A stretch of DNA of 64,000 bases from Daejeonella sp. H1SJ63 (GCF_029360775.1 NZ_JARKMZ010000037.1:18878-82877), one strand, 5' to 3'. Counted from the first letter of the stretch, positions 45,894-55,806 are shown. The notes: generated by a model from the sequence alone, not told the origin. Translations and numbers: made by a program.

Positions 45894-47114
45894 TTAAATT
45901 TTAATAAATATTTTTTCCCTGTACATCCAGTATAAAATCAGCCATTCGAAGAAAAGCACCAGTCCGCCGCTAACCAATGTTGCATATGCCGGCCCAAATA
46001 CCTGATCAAAATTCTGCCCCAGATGAATAAACAGGGAATCATTGATTAATCCTCTCATTCCTCCATCAGCAATTACATAGGCTGCAATTGAATTTGTGCC
46101 GATAACCATTAAAGCAAAAACACTTACTTTTCTGTCGGGCATATCTAACAGTCTGTAAAAAAATGCAAGAAAAAGAAAACAAATACCCCCGCTAAAAATC
46201 GTCCATGCAGGAGTCCAGATACGCTTCACAACCGGATTAATACCGCTAACATGAAGAACAATACCAATCAGAATCAGTACAATTCCGGTGACTACAAAAG
46301 ATCTCAGTTTATCTTTTGAAGTAATTGAAGAATTCAGGACATTCCCTGCCAGCAAACCCAACACCATTGTTCCCAATGTTGGAATGAAGCTTAAAGTTGA
46401 ATAACCTCCGGCATTGAAAAGAAATGGATTTTCACGGGGAAACAGATTCATGAACCATTGATCGAATGCCCAGGCGAAATTGGTGTTCTTATTCCAGTGA
46501 GCAGCAAAACCACTTAAGTTATGTTCCCAGTTGGCCGGAACGCCCGCTGCTGCATAATCGAAAGCAGCTCCCGGAAGCGGATAGAGTGCAAATGCCAGCC
46601 AATAGCTGAAAAGGATAAAAATTAAAGCACCAATCTGAACTTTTCTCGAATAAAGTGATATGATCACCAAAAACGTATAGCCCAATCCGATCTGGGTAAG
46701 GGTATCTTCAAATGTCCAGTAAGTTTGTTTTGAATGCATTGAGCGGAGAAATATTCCAAGCAATATCAGGATCACTGATCGCTTAACAGTATGTCTTAAA
46801 ATATTTTCAAAGCTCGCACCCTTGTTCTTTCTGCTGGCAATTGAATAAGGTAAAACCACCCCAACCAGAAAGGTGAAAGACGGCTGGATCATATCATGTA
46901 AGCTCAGCCATACCCATGGAACATGGCTTTGATGAAAGGCTATTGTTTGCCAGAAAGCACTATCCGGTAAAGCTTCGGCCACATCTGATAGACGAAGTAC
47001 CTCGGCCATCATCAAAAGCATGACAAAACCGCGATAAACATCTACTGAAGCTATACGGCTGACAGGCATTGCCGGATTTATTGCAGATCCGGTGGCTTGA
47101 GTTTCATTTTTCAT
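45894..47114 (-). CDS. DUF5009/HGSNAT-like membrane acyltransferase
   Basis: 406 residues, about ten transmembrane helices. 'RIASVDVYRGFVMLLMMAEVL' start (in part; the D-x-x-R-G motif of membrane acyltransferases), then 'FHQSHVPWVWLSLHDMIQPSF' about 75, containing the candidate catalytic His, and 'FTFLVGVVLPYSIASR'. The family is related to heparan-alpha-glucosaminide N-acetyltransferase (NagX) and would acetylate a sugar amine across the membrane using acetyl-CoA; this activity is family inference. It sits between the two amidohydrolase paralogues, 25 to 27 bases from each. Confidence 0.82.
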   Translation of the reverse strand: MKNETQATGSAINPAMPVSRIASVDVYRGFVMLLMMAEVLRLSDVAEALPDSAFWQTIAFHQSHVPWVWLSLHDMIQPSFTFLVGVVLPYSIASRKNKGASFENILRHTVKRSVILILLGIFLRSMHSKQTYWTFEDTLTQIGLGYTFLVIISLYSRKVQIGALIFILFSYWLAFALYPLPGAAFDYAAAGVPANWEHNLSGFAAHWNKNTNFAWAFDQWFMNLFPRENPFLFNAGGYSTLSFIPTLGTMVLGLLAGNVLNSSITSKDKLRSFVVTGIVLILIGIVLHVSGINPVVKRIWTPAWTIFSGGICFLFLAFFYRLLDMPDRKVSVFALMVIGTNSIAAYVIADGGMRGLINDSLFIHLGQNFDQVFGPAYATLVSGGLVLFFEWLILYWMYREKIFIKI

Positions 47115-47139
47115 AGGAGAAGAATATATTTCAGTTAAC

Positions 47140-48237
47140 TTAAAATTTTAAACCGGCAGATTCTGACAGCCAGTTTTCTGCATTTTTATAATATATTTTA
47201 TCAATTACATTGACGGGCAGTTGTAATCCTATCAAATCTCCAAAACCCGGCAAAGTGATACGATCTGCACTTGTAAAGAAAACCCAGTCGCGAAACCAGG
47301 CTTCATGAATACCCTTTTTCAATTTTTCAGGATCATCTGTTGTATTTACAGCTCTGTCAGAACCGTAAATAAGCCGGTCCTGATACTTCATAAAAAAACT
47401 ACGCGTCCTGGCATGATCTCTTAAAGTATGTAACTGTAAGTTAGTAATTCTCGAAAGATCAACACGCATATTCGGAAAAAGATCCAGCCTTTTTGCCAGT
47501 TCATCCAGGCTCCACTCCAGACTTCCCAGATGTGCCCCTACAAATTTCAGATCAGGATATGTTTTCAGGAGATTATCACGTGCTGCAATATGCTGTTCAT
47601 AAGATGGATATTCAGGATGAAGAAACATATGGTACTCGGGATGAGAACCATAATATTCCTTGCTGAAGGTCATTTGATCAAGCGGAAGCCAGCAATCCCG
47701 AGGTTCACCATTATGACCGATAAGAGGAATTTTATTTTTGACCAGGAACTCAAATACAGGCTGCAGACGGGGATCATCCAGCATAACAAATTTGCCGTTC
47801 TTATCCCGGAGATCCATACCTATATTTTTCCAGATTTTTACAGTCCTTGCTCCTTCCCGTATAGAATTTTTCAGATTATTTATAGTGAGTACCGCCCAGT
47901 CAGGATCATCAAAACCCTTTACCGGAAAAGTAGTTGCTACTTTCATCTGTTCGGGATAAGTTTTCAGATGCAGAAAGGCTATTTTTTGCTGCTCAGCCAT
48001 AGGAAGACCGAAGGGCCGGTCATCAACAATATCCAGAAACTGAAAATTATCGGCTTTAGCGAGCTGGATAAAAGCAGTCTGTTCAGTATTGATATGAATA
48101 TGAGTATCGAACTTCTTAACCTTATAAAAGTCATCTTTTGAATAAAAAGCCTTAGTTTCTTTTTGTGCAAACACTAAAGTAATACCAGGCAAAGTTGTTG
48201 CAATCAGGATCAGAAAGTATAGTTTCAAATGTTTCAT
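47140..48237 (-). CDS. Amidohydrolase family exported protein (paralogue 2)
   Basis: 365 residues from ATG 48237. Sec signal about 1-24 ('LYFLILIATTLPGITLVFA'). Same metal-dependent barrel as its paralogue two genes downstream: 'KFDTHIHIN' about 45, 'LIGHNGEPRDCWLP', 'EYHMFLHPEYPSYE', 'FVGAHLGSLEWSLDELA' and 'DRLIYGSDRA'. Differences: GHNGE for GHLGE, and SDRA for TDDW, so substrate range or metal use may differ. First gene of the operon. No promoter box was recognised in the 660-base repeat-bearing region upstream. Confidence 0.85.
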   Translation of the reverse strand: MKHLKLYFLILIATTLPGITLVFAQKETKAFYSKDDFYKVKKFDTHIHINTEQTAFIQLAKADNFQFLDIVDDRPFGLPMAEQQKIAFLHLKTYPEQMKVATTFPVKGFDDPDWAVLTINNLKNSIREGARTVKIWKNIGMDLRDKNGKFVMLDDPRLQPVFEFLVKNKIPLIGHNGEPRDCWLPLDQMTFSKEYYGSHPEYHMFLHPEYPSYEQHIAARDNLLKTYPDLKFVGAHLGSLEWSLDELAKRLDLFPNMRVDLSRITNLQLHTLRDHARTRSFFMKYQDRLIYGSDRAVNTTDDPEKLKKGIHEAWFRDWVFFTSADRITLPGFGDLIGLQLPVNVIDKIYYKNAENWLSESAGLKF

Positions 48238-48371
48238 TAAAGGCAGATGAATCAAAGAGCTTGAAATTAAGCCATTTGAATTCCTTAAATTAATAAAACA
48301 ATCTGATTTAAATTTCAGGATTGTTGATTAGTTAAATTATTATACACTAATATCCGTGTAAATGTTTTTGT

Positions 48372-48420
48372 TCTTCGATGTCGAAGTGAGAATTTTAAAT
48401 ACATGCGAGCACATTCGGGC
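48372..48420. repeat. Degenerate copy of the 48.5 kb palindrome
   Basis: It shares the core 'gagaatttt-aaatacatgcga' (48388-48408) with the copy at 48529-48548, but its outer arms are decayed. Confidence 0.5.
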
Positions 48421-48504
48421 AATGTTATGATTTAAGGATCAAGATTTCCCTTAGATATCCTTTGTCCATTCGCTTTATAGAAACAACATGTGATAATAGA
48501 TTAG

Positions 48505-48564
48505 TCGACCCCGAAGGTGGTCGTATATGAGAATTTCAATACATGCGACCATCTTCGGGGTCGA
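48505..48564. repeat. 60-base palindromic repeat
   Basis: 22-base arms (48505-48526 and 48543-48564) differ at two positions, both of which leave G-U pairs possible on one strand. Spacer 16 bases. No flanking direct repeat was clear. It may be a small MITE- or REP-like element. Confidence 0.6.
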
Positions 48565-48836
48565 TTCCCGTGTTAATGTAATTCTATTAACATTTAACCT
48601 CATCGGAGTCAGTAGAACAAAATTCCAGGCAGAGATGCAATCATCAGGATTGAAAGAGCCCTTAAATCATGCCATTGTACCTCCCGGATCAAGCTTATCC
48701 GTGTTTGCTGAGGGTGCTTTCTTTTGAAAATCGGTCAAAAAACATTCAATGAAAAACATACAGGCATATTTTATTATGAAATAATTTTAACCGAACAACA
48801 GTAAATTATTATACACCTGATAAATTTTCTAATAAC

Positions 48837-48869
48837 AAAAATGCCTGATCAATATCAATCAGGCATTTT
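48837..48869 (-). terminator. Terminator after the DUF4382-like lipoprotein gene
   Basis: Arms aaaatgcctgat (48837-48848) and atcaggcatttt (48858-48869) with a nine-base loop. On the minus strand the hairpin ends in a T run. 47 bases past the stop. Confidence 0.75.
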
Positions 48870-48915
48870 CAATGAAGTATCTGATAACACTTCTTATAAA
48901 AGAAAAAACAATAAA

Positions 48916-49620
48916 TTACTTTTCAAAATCACAGTCAGCAAATGCCAGAATATTGGTTTTTAACTTAGAGTAAATATCCGCATTTGAGGTGGACGAGATA
49001 ACAATTACTCCTTCTGTCTTCGTTGCTGTACTCAGGTCTGTGCTTATAACATTCGTTAAAAACTTATTTAACTGAACATTAATCATCCCTGTGTAATCAG
49101 TCTTACCATCGATAACAATATCTTCAGCTTCAACTTCAATATCTATATCCTCGTTCAGGTAAAATGCAAGGGGCACTTTTACACCATTGGGATCTGTGTA
49201 TGTGCCTTTAATTGTCAGCGGAATCTCTGTAGTAGTTGATTTTCTCAACAATATTTTCAGCTCAACTTCATCATATGTCCCAACGGGCAATGTTATGTTT
49301 CCCAATACCGGACTTAAATTTAGCAAATCAACCTTTATAGCCTGTTTCAACTCATATTCAATTGGGGTATTATTGCTTTCTGCCTCAAAATCTATTTCTG
49401 TAATATTCAAGCCGGCACTTGTCCATGTAATACTTGAATTGCTATTAGTAATTACAGGTAAGCCACTTCCTGATGCAATAACTCCAATTGAGGATGTGAA
49501 ATTTGAAGGATTTACCCGGTATGATAGTTTCCCGTTCCCGGATGAATCATCTTTGGTACAAGCCGACAATGTAAAAACAGCACCAAGTATAATTGTACCC
49601 AGTTTAATAAAATTTTTCAT
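48916..49620 (-). CDS. DUF4382-like lipoprotein
   Basis: 234 residues from ATG 49620 (nine in-frame codons upstream are ignored because this start gives a proper signal). Lipobox 'FTLSAC' with Cys about 21. The mature part is beta-rich: 'GLNITEIDFEAES', 'VDLLNLSPVLGNITLPVGTYDEVELKI' (by ends), 'VPLAFYLNEDIDIEVEAEDI'. The 'LPxGxYxEVxL' strand is typical of DUF4382-type carbohydrate- or surface-associated domains. Role unknown. Single gene between the RND operon and the repeat region. Confidence 0.6.
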   Translation of the reverse strand: MKNFIKLGTIILGAVFTLSACTKDDSSGNGKLSYRVNPSNFTSSIGVIASGSGLPVITNSNSSITWTSAGLNITEIDFEAESNNTPIEYELKQAIKVDLLNLSPVLGNITLPVGTYDEVELKILLRKSTTTEIPLTIKGTYTDPNGVKVPLAFYLNEDIDIEVEAEDIVIDGKTDYTGMINVQLNKFLTNVISTDLSTATKTEGVIVISSTSNADIYSKLKTNILAFADCDFEK

Positions 49621-49939
49621 AGTAAAATTTAAATTAGATGTAGGCATTTATACCTTTTTTTGAAGAAAAGGTTACTATAAATTAAACTTTGAATATATAC
49701 AGCGCTCTATTTTGTCTGAGCACAAGACTTCACTTTTATTAAGAACGAAATATTACGTCCTTAATTTTATTTATGCCTAAAAAAAATGGTTTCGCTAAAC
49801 CGAAATTCAGCGAAACCATTAATTAACACTTGTCTGACAGTTTACAGCTTCAACTGTCCAATCATACTGAATACCTGCATAACAGATATAAAAACAATTG
49901 CAGATAATCAATTATTGAAACCGTTTGCATTTTTATAAA
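49621..49939. other. Intergenic region before the DUF4382-like gene
   Basis: 319 AT-rich bases without a gene; it contains the RND-operon terminator at 49779-49820. The rest shows no structure that I can name. Confidence 0.5.
49779..49820 (-). terminator. Terminator of the RND efflux operon
   Basis: Perfect 12-base arms aatggtttcgct (49785-49796) and agcgaaaccatt (49809-49820), 12-base loop, followed on the minus strand by six T. It lies 120 bases past the stop of the outer-membrane factor. Confidence 0.7.
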
Positions 49940-51367
49940 TTAATTCCAGCCTCCACCCAAAGCCTTGTAAATATTTACTTTAGCATGCATCTGTTTCATT
50001 TTAATCTCAATTTGCTGCATTCTTGATTCGAGCGCTTCCCTTTGAGTTAACAGTACTTCCATATAATCTGCCCTTGCAGATTTAAAGAGATTGTTTGAAA
50101 TAGTTATCGATTGCGTCAGTATTTCAACTTCCTTCGATTTTGTTTCATAGCTCTTCGTGAAGTTATCAATCCTTGAAAGCTGGTTCACTACTTCGATGTG
50201 CGCATTTAAAATGGACTGTTCATAATTATAAACTGCCTGTATCTGCTGGAGGTTTGCATTAAAATAAGTAGCCTTTATGGCATTCTTATTAATTAATGGG
50301 GCTACCATATCCCCTCCTAAATTATAAAGGATCGATTCAGGTTTGATAAGATACAAAGGATTGAACGCCTGAAAACCAAGTCCGGCTGTAAGCCTGAATG
50401 AAGGATAGAAGTTTGCTTTTGCAACCTGCACATCAATTTTTGCAGCAGATAATTCCAATTCAGCTTGTCGTATATCCGGACGGTTCACCAACAGTTGCGA
50501 TGGAATACCACTTTGGATCATATCAAGCGGACTCTTATTAAAGTCTGCCGAATTCCTTGCAATGCGCTGCGGAAAACGACCGGCTAAAAAGTTGATCCTG
50601 TTCTCTGTTTCAATGATCCTTTGCTGAATATCATATTGCAGATTTTTTGTGTTGAGCAGCTGAGCGTCAAACCTGTTAACAGCTAATTGCGTAACCTTAG
50701 CAGCATCTTTTTGAAGCTTCACCACCTGCAAGGCACTTGTTTGCAGTTCGATATTCTGCTGAACAATGGCCAGCAAATTATCAAGTGCCATCAGCTCGTA
50801 ATACGATTCTGCAATTTCTGCAATGATGTTTGTCACCATAAAGTTTTTCCCTTCAGTAGTTGACAAATATTTCAGCACAGCAGATTTTTTTGCATTACGG
50901 AGCTTTTTCCAGACATCCAACTCCCAGGAAAAGTTAGCAGCTGTAAAAAATTCACCAATGTATTTGGGACCTTTATCAGGATTTTCCTTCAAATCATCTT
51001 CCGAAAAACCATCCCAGGTATATTTACCTGCTTTAACAACACCTGCTCCAAGACCCAGGTTCACAAATGGCAGGTACTCCCCTTTTCTGGCCATAACTTC
51101 ATTCTTGCTCATTTCAATTTCCTGCATTGTAATATTCAACTCCTGATTGTTGAGCAAAGCAGTATCAATAATTGCAATCAGATTAGGATCAGTAAAGTAT
51201 GCTCTCCACTTGATGTTTGCGGAGTTTGTTGTATCCTGCGAGTTGTTATAACCCTTAGGGACCGATTTATTTTCCTGTTTAGCAGTTATGGCTGGTACTT
51301 TACAGGCACCAAGCCCTACGATACAGAAAAGAAGGATAACGTATTTAACTGTTACTATCTTTTTCAT
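49940..51367 (-). CDS. RND efflux outer-membrane factor (TolC/OprM type lipoprotein)
   Basis: 475 residues with lipobox 'VGLGAC' (Cys about 22). Two OEP repeats (about 60-250 and 270-465) of the long helical hairpins that form the periplasmic tunnel: 'NQELNITMQEIEMSKNEVMARKGEYLP' (by ends) and 'RPDIRQAELELSAAKIDVQVAKANFYPSF' (by ends), the latter being the diagnostic 'RPDIRxAExxL' of the NodT family. Forms the trimeric exit duct. Its start overlaps the pump gene's stop by 23 bases, indicating coupling. Confidence 0.92.
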   Translation of the reverse strand: MKKIVTVKYVILLFCIVGLGACKVPAITAKQENKSVPKGYNNSQDTTNSANIKWRAYFTDPNLIAIIDTALLNNQELNITMQEIEMSKNEVMARKGEYLPFVNLGLGAGVVKAGKYTWDGFSEDDLKENPDKGPKYIGEFFTAANFSWELDVWKKLRNAKKSAVLKYLSTTEGKNFMVTNIIAEIAESYYELMALDNLLAIVQQNIELQTSALQVVKLQKDAAKVTQLAVNRFDAQLLNTKNLQYDIQQRIIETENRINFLAGRFPQRIARNSADFNKSPLDMIQSGIPSQLLVNRPDIRQAELELSAAKIDVQVAKANFYPSFRLTAGLGFQAFNPLYLIKPESILYNLGGDMVAPLINKNAIKATYFNANLQQIQAVYNYEQSILNAHIEVVNQLSRIDNFTKSYETKSKEVEILTQSITISNNLFKSARADYMEVLLTQREALESRMQQIEIKMKQMHAKVNIYKALGGGWN

Positions 51368-54300
51368 TTTTATATCCGATTCGTTTGATAATTTTTTTGA
51401 TTCGTTTGGTCAGTGCACTTTCAGAAGTACTTTCAACAAAGTGTTCGCTCAACGGATTCTCATCTTCATCTTTAATGAGATGTCTGCCTTCCTGCATTTT
51501 GCCAAAAATGTAGTATAATCCGGGTACGATAATAACCCCGAATACCGTACCGAACAACATCCCACCCAAAGCTGATGCTCCTATGGTATGGTTACCTACG
51601 GCACCCGGACCTGTAGCAATTACCAATGGAATCAATCCGGCAATAAATGCAAAAGATGTCATTAAGATTGGACGGAAACGTGCCCTTGCACCTTCAATTG
51701 CAGCTTCAAGAACAGAAGCACCATGATTATGTTTCTGAACGGCAAACTCAACAATCAATACTGCGTTTTTGCCGAGTAAGCCAACCAGCATGATCAGTCC
51801 CACCTGTGCATAAACATCATTCGCTAAACCCATTCCTTTCAGCAAGAGGAACGATCCAAAGATGCCCGGAGGAATAGAAAGCAACACGGCCAATGGCAGA
51901 ATAAAACTTTCATATTGTGCTGCGAGGATTAAATAAACAAAGAAAATCACTACCAGGAAGATGTAAAGAGCTTCGTTCCCTCTTCTCGCTTCATCGTACG
52001 AAAGTCCTTCCCAGGCAATATCATAACCATTAGGCAAGGATTCTTTTGCTACTTCCTTAATTGCCTGAATGGCATCACCGGAAGAGTAACCCTTTGCCGG
52101 CATACCATTGATCAATGAAGACACGTATAAATTATAACGTGCAATTTCATTAGGCCCCTGCGTCTTTTTTATTTTCATAAAAGCAGAGTAAGGAACCATT
52201 TCTCCGTGATCATTTTTAATGAACATGTTCAGAATGTCGGATGGTTGTTTCCTGAATTCCGGACCTGCCTGAGTGTACACTTTATAGTAGTTATTGAAAC
52301 GGATAAAGCCTTGCTCATAGGTACTACCGATCATGATGTTCAGGTTTTCCATGGCAGCGCCAACAGAAACACCTTTTTGCATCGCCAGTTCATTATCTAC
52401 CAATATTTCATATTGCGGATATTTCGCAGAGTAAAAAGCAAATAAGCCGCTCAACTCCTTTCTCTTTTTTAGTTCTTCAAGAAACTCAGCATTTACTCTG
52501 TCAAACTCCTGGTAATCTACATCACTTCCCTTATCTAATAGACGCAATGAAAAACCATCAGACGTACCATAACCCGGAACAGCAGGTGGCTCAAAGTATT
52601 CGATATTTGCAGGAAGATCCTTTGATTTTTCTTCTAACTCCTCCACGATTTCCTTTACTGAATGTTCACGTTCAGACCAATCTTTCAAATTGATCAAACA
52701 GGTACCGGCATTTGAGCCCCTGCCTTCAGTAAGAATCTCATAACCGGCTAGTGAAGTCACCGAAGCAACCCCCTCCACTTCTTTTGCCAAGTGTTGAAGC
52801 TTTCTTGAAATTTCATTGGTCCGTTCAAGCGTCGTTCCCGGAGGGGTTTGAATGATCGCGTAGACTTGTCCCTGGTCTTCACTTGGAATAAATCCCGCCG
52901 GAAGAATTTTGTTAATCCCTACAATACCGAAACCAAAAGCAATTAAAATTCCATAGGTAAGTACTCTTCGGTTTACAATGAGTGTAAGAAACTTTGTGTA
53001 CTTGCCGGTAACACGCTCAAAGGTTCTGTTGAACCAATCGATAAACAGGTTGATCGGTGTTTTGCGCTTTGGCTTTCCATGGTTGTTCTTCAAAAGAATG
53101 GCACAAAGCACCGGAGTAAGAGTAAGCGCAACAAACCCTGAAATCACAATGGCACTTGCCATAGTGAGTGAAAACTGCCGGTAAAGTACCCCGACCGGTC
53201 CGGTCATAAAGGCTACAGGTACAAACACCGAAGTCATGACCAGTGTAATGGCAATGATAGCCCCACTGATTTCCTGAATCACCTTCTTTACCGCCGCATA
53301 AGGCGAGAGATTTTCTTCTTCCATCTTTACGTGCACTGCTTCCACTACTACGATGGCGTCATCCACCACAATACCAATAGCCAATACCAAAGCAAACAGG
53401 GTAATGAGGTTGATACTTAAACCAAAGAAATTCATTAAGACAAATGCACCGATTAAGGATACCGGAACGGCAAGAATCGGAATAAAGGTAGAACGCCAGT
53501 CGCCAAGGAAAATAAATACAACGAGCGCAACTAAAACAAATGCCTCTATTAAGGTGTGCAACACTTTTTCGATAGATGCATCTACAAACTTAGATACATC
53601 ATAATTTATTTCATAATCGATGCCCGGAGGAAAATCTTTTTTTAATTCCTCCATTTTAACCTTTATATCCTCAATCACCGTGCTGGCATTACTTCCCGGA
53701 TTTTGTTTCAGGACCAGAGAAGCAGAAGGACTACCATCTTTGTTGGAATAAATATCCACGAATTCACTCCCAACCTCTACTTCACCAATATCTCTCAGCT
53801 TGAGAATTTCACCTTCAGAATTGGCTCTGATCACAATATCCTGATATTGCTCAGGTGTGTTGTACCAGCCTTTATATGTAAAAACGTATTCCTGCGACTG
53901 TGCTGTTTTTCCGGAGCTTAGACCAACCCTTCCTGGACGTGCCAGGACACTTTGTTCATCAATGGCTTTCAGAACTTCCTCTGCAGAAACTTTGTATGCC
54001 CGCATCCTTTCGGGATTTAACCAAACCCGAATGGCAAACGAACGACTTCCGATTGCCTGAGCAAAACCCATCCCCTTGATACGTTGCAGTTCAGGCAGGA
54101 TGTAAGAGTTTGCATAGTTGAACAAAAACTTTTCATCAATTTCTTTGTCCTTACTATACAGGTTTAAATACATCAGCATACTGGGTTGCAAAGGCGAAAT
54201 GATTACTCCCTCTCTTTGTACCAGTGGAGGAAGATTGGGCATGACCTGATCAACCCTTGACTTAACCCTCACTGCTGCGAGTGTAGGGTCAGTACCCGGT

Positions 54301-54584
54301 TCAAAAATTACCTCAATACTCGCTTCACCGGCGCTGGTTGCATCAGAAAGTATATATTGCATTCCCTGCACCCCATTAATGGCACGTTCAAGGATTGTCA
54401 ATGTTGATTTAACCAATACATCTGCATTGGATCCAGGGAATTCGATGAAAATATTAACCCTCGGGGGTGCTATTTCAGGAAATTGTGCTACCGGTGATGT
54501 TTTTATTGCCAATAATCCCAAGAAGACTATCGCTACGGATAAAGCGATGGCAAGAACCGGTCTTTTAATAAACTTATTAAACAT
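51345..54584 (-). CDS. RND efflux pump inner-membrane subunit (HAE1/AcrB type)
   Basis: 1079 residues. Twelve transmembrane helices with two large periplasmic loops. Motifs: 'FIKRPVLAIALSVAIVFLGLLA' TM1 (in part), 'GIVVDDAIVVVEAV' in TM4 with the proton-relay Asp pair about 405, 'VPVAFMTGPVGVLYRQFSLTMASA' (by ends) and 'GLIMLVGLLGKNAVLIVEFA' TM10 with the relay Lys. Family: hydrophobe/amphiphile efflux 1. The pump exports drugs, detergents or endogenous metabolites by proton antiport. The cytoplasmic C-terminal tail of about 55 residues is Lys/Glu/Ser-rich and longer than in E. coli AcrB. Confidence 0.95.
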   Translation of the reverse strand: MFNKFIKRPVLAIALSVAIVFLGLLAIKTSPVAQFPEIAPPRVNIFIEFPGSNADVLVKSTLTILERAINGVQGMQYILSDATSAGEASIEVIFEPGTDPTLAAVRVKSRVDQVMPNLPPLVQREGVIISPLQPSMLMYLNLYSKDKEIDEKFLFNYANSYILPELQRIKGMGFAQAIGSRSFAIRVWLNPERMRAYKVSAEEVLKAIDEQSVLARPGRVGLSSGKTAQSQEYVFTYKGWYNTPEQYQDIVIRANSEGEILKLRDIGEVEVGSEFVDIYSNKDGSPSASLVLKQNPGSNASTVIEDIKVKMEELKKDFPPGIDYEINYDVSKFVDASIEKVLHTLIEAFVLVALVVFIFLGDWRSTFIPILAVPVSLIGAFVLMNFFGLSINLITLFALVLAIGIVVDDAIVVVEAVHVKMEEENLSPYAAVKKVIQEISGAIIAITLVMTSVFVPVAFMTGPVGVLYRQFSLTMASAIVISGFVALTLTPVLCAILLKNNHGKPKRKTPINLFIDWFNRTFERVTGKYTKFLTLIVNRRVLTYGILIAFGFGIVGINKILPAGFIPSEDQGQVYAIIQTPPGTTLERTNEISRKLQHLAKEVEGVASVTSLAGYEILTEGRGSNAGTCLINLKDWSEREHSVKEIVEELEEKSKDLPANIEYFEPPAVPGYGTSDGFSLRLLDKGSDVDYQEFDRVNAEFLEELKKRKELSGLFAFYSAKYPQYEILVDNELAMQKGVSVGAAMENLNIMIGSTYEQGFIRFNNYYKVYTQAGPEFRKQPSDILNMFIKNDHGEMVPYSAFMKIKKTQGPNEIARYNLYVSSLINGMPAKGYSSGDAIQAIKEVAKESLPNGYDIAWEGLSYDEARRGNEALYIFLVVIFFVYLILAAQYESFILPLAVLLSIPPGIFGSFLLLKGMGLANDVYAQVGLIMLVGLLGKNAVLIVEFAVQKHNHGASVLEAAIEGARARFRPILMTSFAFIAGLIPLVIATGPGAVGNHTIGASALGGMLFGTVFGVIIVPGLYYIFGKMQEGRHLIKDEDENPLSEHFVESTSESALTKRIKKIIKRIGYKNEKDSNS

Positions 54585-54609
54585 GTTATCTTATTTAGAG
54601 GTTCCCGCT

Positions 54610-55695
54610 TTATTCAGCGTGTATATTTTTTAACTCAGCCAGCTCCTTTGCAAATGACACAAACTCATAGCTTATCTTTTCGTTGTTCTTCACCTTACCT
54701 AAACCTTCAGCAAGAATTTTATCGTTCACACTAAGACCTGAAGCAACAACATACAAATGAGGCATTTCATGAGAAATGGTAATTTGTTTTGCCTTAAGCA
54801 CATTGTTCTGATCTACGATGTACACATATTTCTTATCCAGCACATCGAATGTTGCCTTCTGCGGAATAATTACTGCTTGTTTCAGAACAATAGGCATCAG
54901 AATATTCCCGGTCTCACCATGTCTGAGTAATCTGTCAGGATTGGAAAATGTTGCCCTGAACGGAATATTTCCGGTTTCGTTATTAAAATCTGCTCCAATG
55001 GTTTCTACCGTTCCTGAATGATCAAACAACTGCTTGTTGGCCATTTCCAGCTTTACCTCTAATTGCTTTTTTGATTTTACCTGTTGCTGAATATCCAGAT
55101 ACTCTGCTTCAGGAACATTATAGTAAACCCACATTTTACTGTTATCTGAAAGCATGGTCAGAAGTTCTCCCTCGTCTATAAGACTTCCTAACTGAGTATG
55201 GAATCGATCCATAATGCCATCAAACGGTGCCCGGATCTCTGTGAAGTCGAGATGAGCCTGAGCCAGCGCCAATTCGGCTTTGGCTTTATCGAGTTTAGCC
55301 TTTGCAAGAGCAAGTTCATTTTTCGAAACAATGTTACTGTCAGCAAGACTTCTGGTATTTTTGTATTCAATTTCAGCAAAGTTTACTTCAGCCTTTGCTT
55401 TTAACATTTCAGCCTGATAAATCAGGGGCATAATCTGAAACATGAGTTGTCCCTTTTTCACAAATTGGCCTTCATCAACATAGATTTTTTGAAGGTAGCC
55501 ACGCTCCTGAGATCTGATTTCAATATGGTTTACTGAATGAATCTGGCTAACGTATTCCTTGTAGATCAGAGTGTCTTTTAGTATCGGACTGCTTACTAAA
55601 AACTTAGTTTTAGCTTCTTCTGCATGTTTTTCATGCTTACAGCTGGTGTAAATAAATGCGCAAAGTACGGTCGTGAGAATGAATATCCTCTTCAT
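54610..55695 (-). CDS. RND efflux periplasmic adaptor (membrane fusion protein)
   Basis: 361 residues, lipobox 'IYTSC' (Cys about 19) followed by a charged stretch. Lipoyl and hairpin: 'VNHIEIRSQERGYLQKIYVDEGQFVKKGQLMFQI' (by ends), a coiled hairpin about 95-145 ('NELALAKAKLDKAKAELALAQAHLDFTEIRAPFDG', by ends; the 'RAPFDG' is diagnostic), then beta-barrel and membrane-proximal domains. Bridges pump and outer-membrane factor. First gene of the adaptor-pump-duct operon; 25 bases separate it from the pump gene. Confidence 0.93.
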   Translation of the reverse strand: MKRIFILTTVLCAFIYTSCKHEKHAEEAKTKFLVSSPILKDTLIYKEYVSQIHSVNHIEIRSQERGYLQKIYVDEGQFVKKGQLMFQIMPLIYQAEMLKAKAEVNFAEIEYKNTRSLADSNIVSKNELALAKAKLDKAKAELALAQAHLDFTEIRAPFDGIMDRFHTQLGSLIDEGELLTMLSDNSKMWVYYNVPEAEYLDIQQQVKSKKQLEVKLEMANKQLFDHSGTVETIGADFNNETGNIPFRATFSNPDRLLRHGETGNILMPIVLKQAVIIPQKATFDVLDKKYVYIVDQNNVLKAKQITISHEMPHLYVVASGLSVNDKILAEGLGKVKNNEKISYEFVSFAKELAELKNIHAE

Positions 55696-55806
55696 AATAG
55701 ATTAAGGTTAATAGTTAAATGATATGCAGGTTCGCGAATAATCGTGAACGCAAAAAAGATCAGCCCCACAGAAAATCCTGTACGGCGTTCGTAAGAAATT
55801 AAACTA

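Larger units (their letters stand above)
48238..48915. other. Intergenic region with palindromic repeats
   Basis: 678 bases without a supported gene. It holds two related palindromic repeats (48372-48420 and 48505-48564) and, at 48837-48869, the terminator of the following lipoprotein gene. A 66-codon frame at 48527-48727 begins inside the second palindrome and shows no family likeness. Confidence 0.6.

Noticed and set aside
47530..48141. 203-codon plus-strand frame
   Set aside because: Antisense of the second amidohydrolase; it mirrors the frame opposite the paralogue, as expected if codon usage alone keeps it open.
48527..48727. 66-codon plus-strand frame
   Set aside because: Starts inside a palindromic repeat, no homology pattern, no ribosome-binding site.
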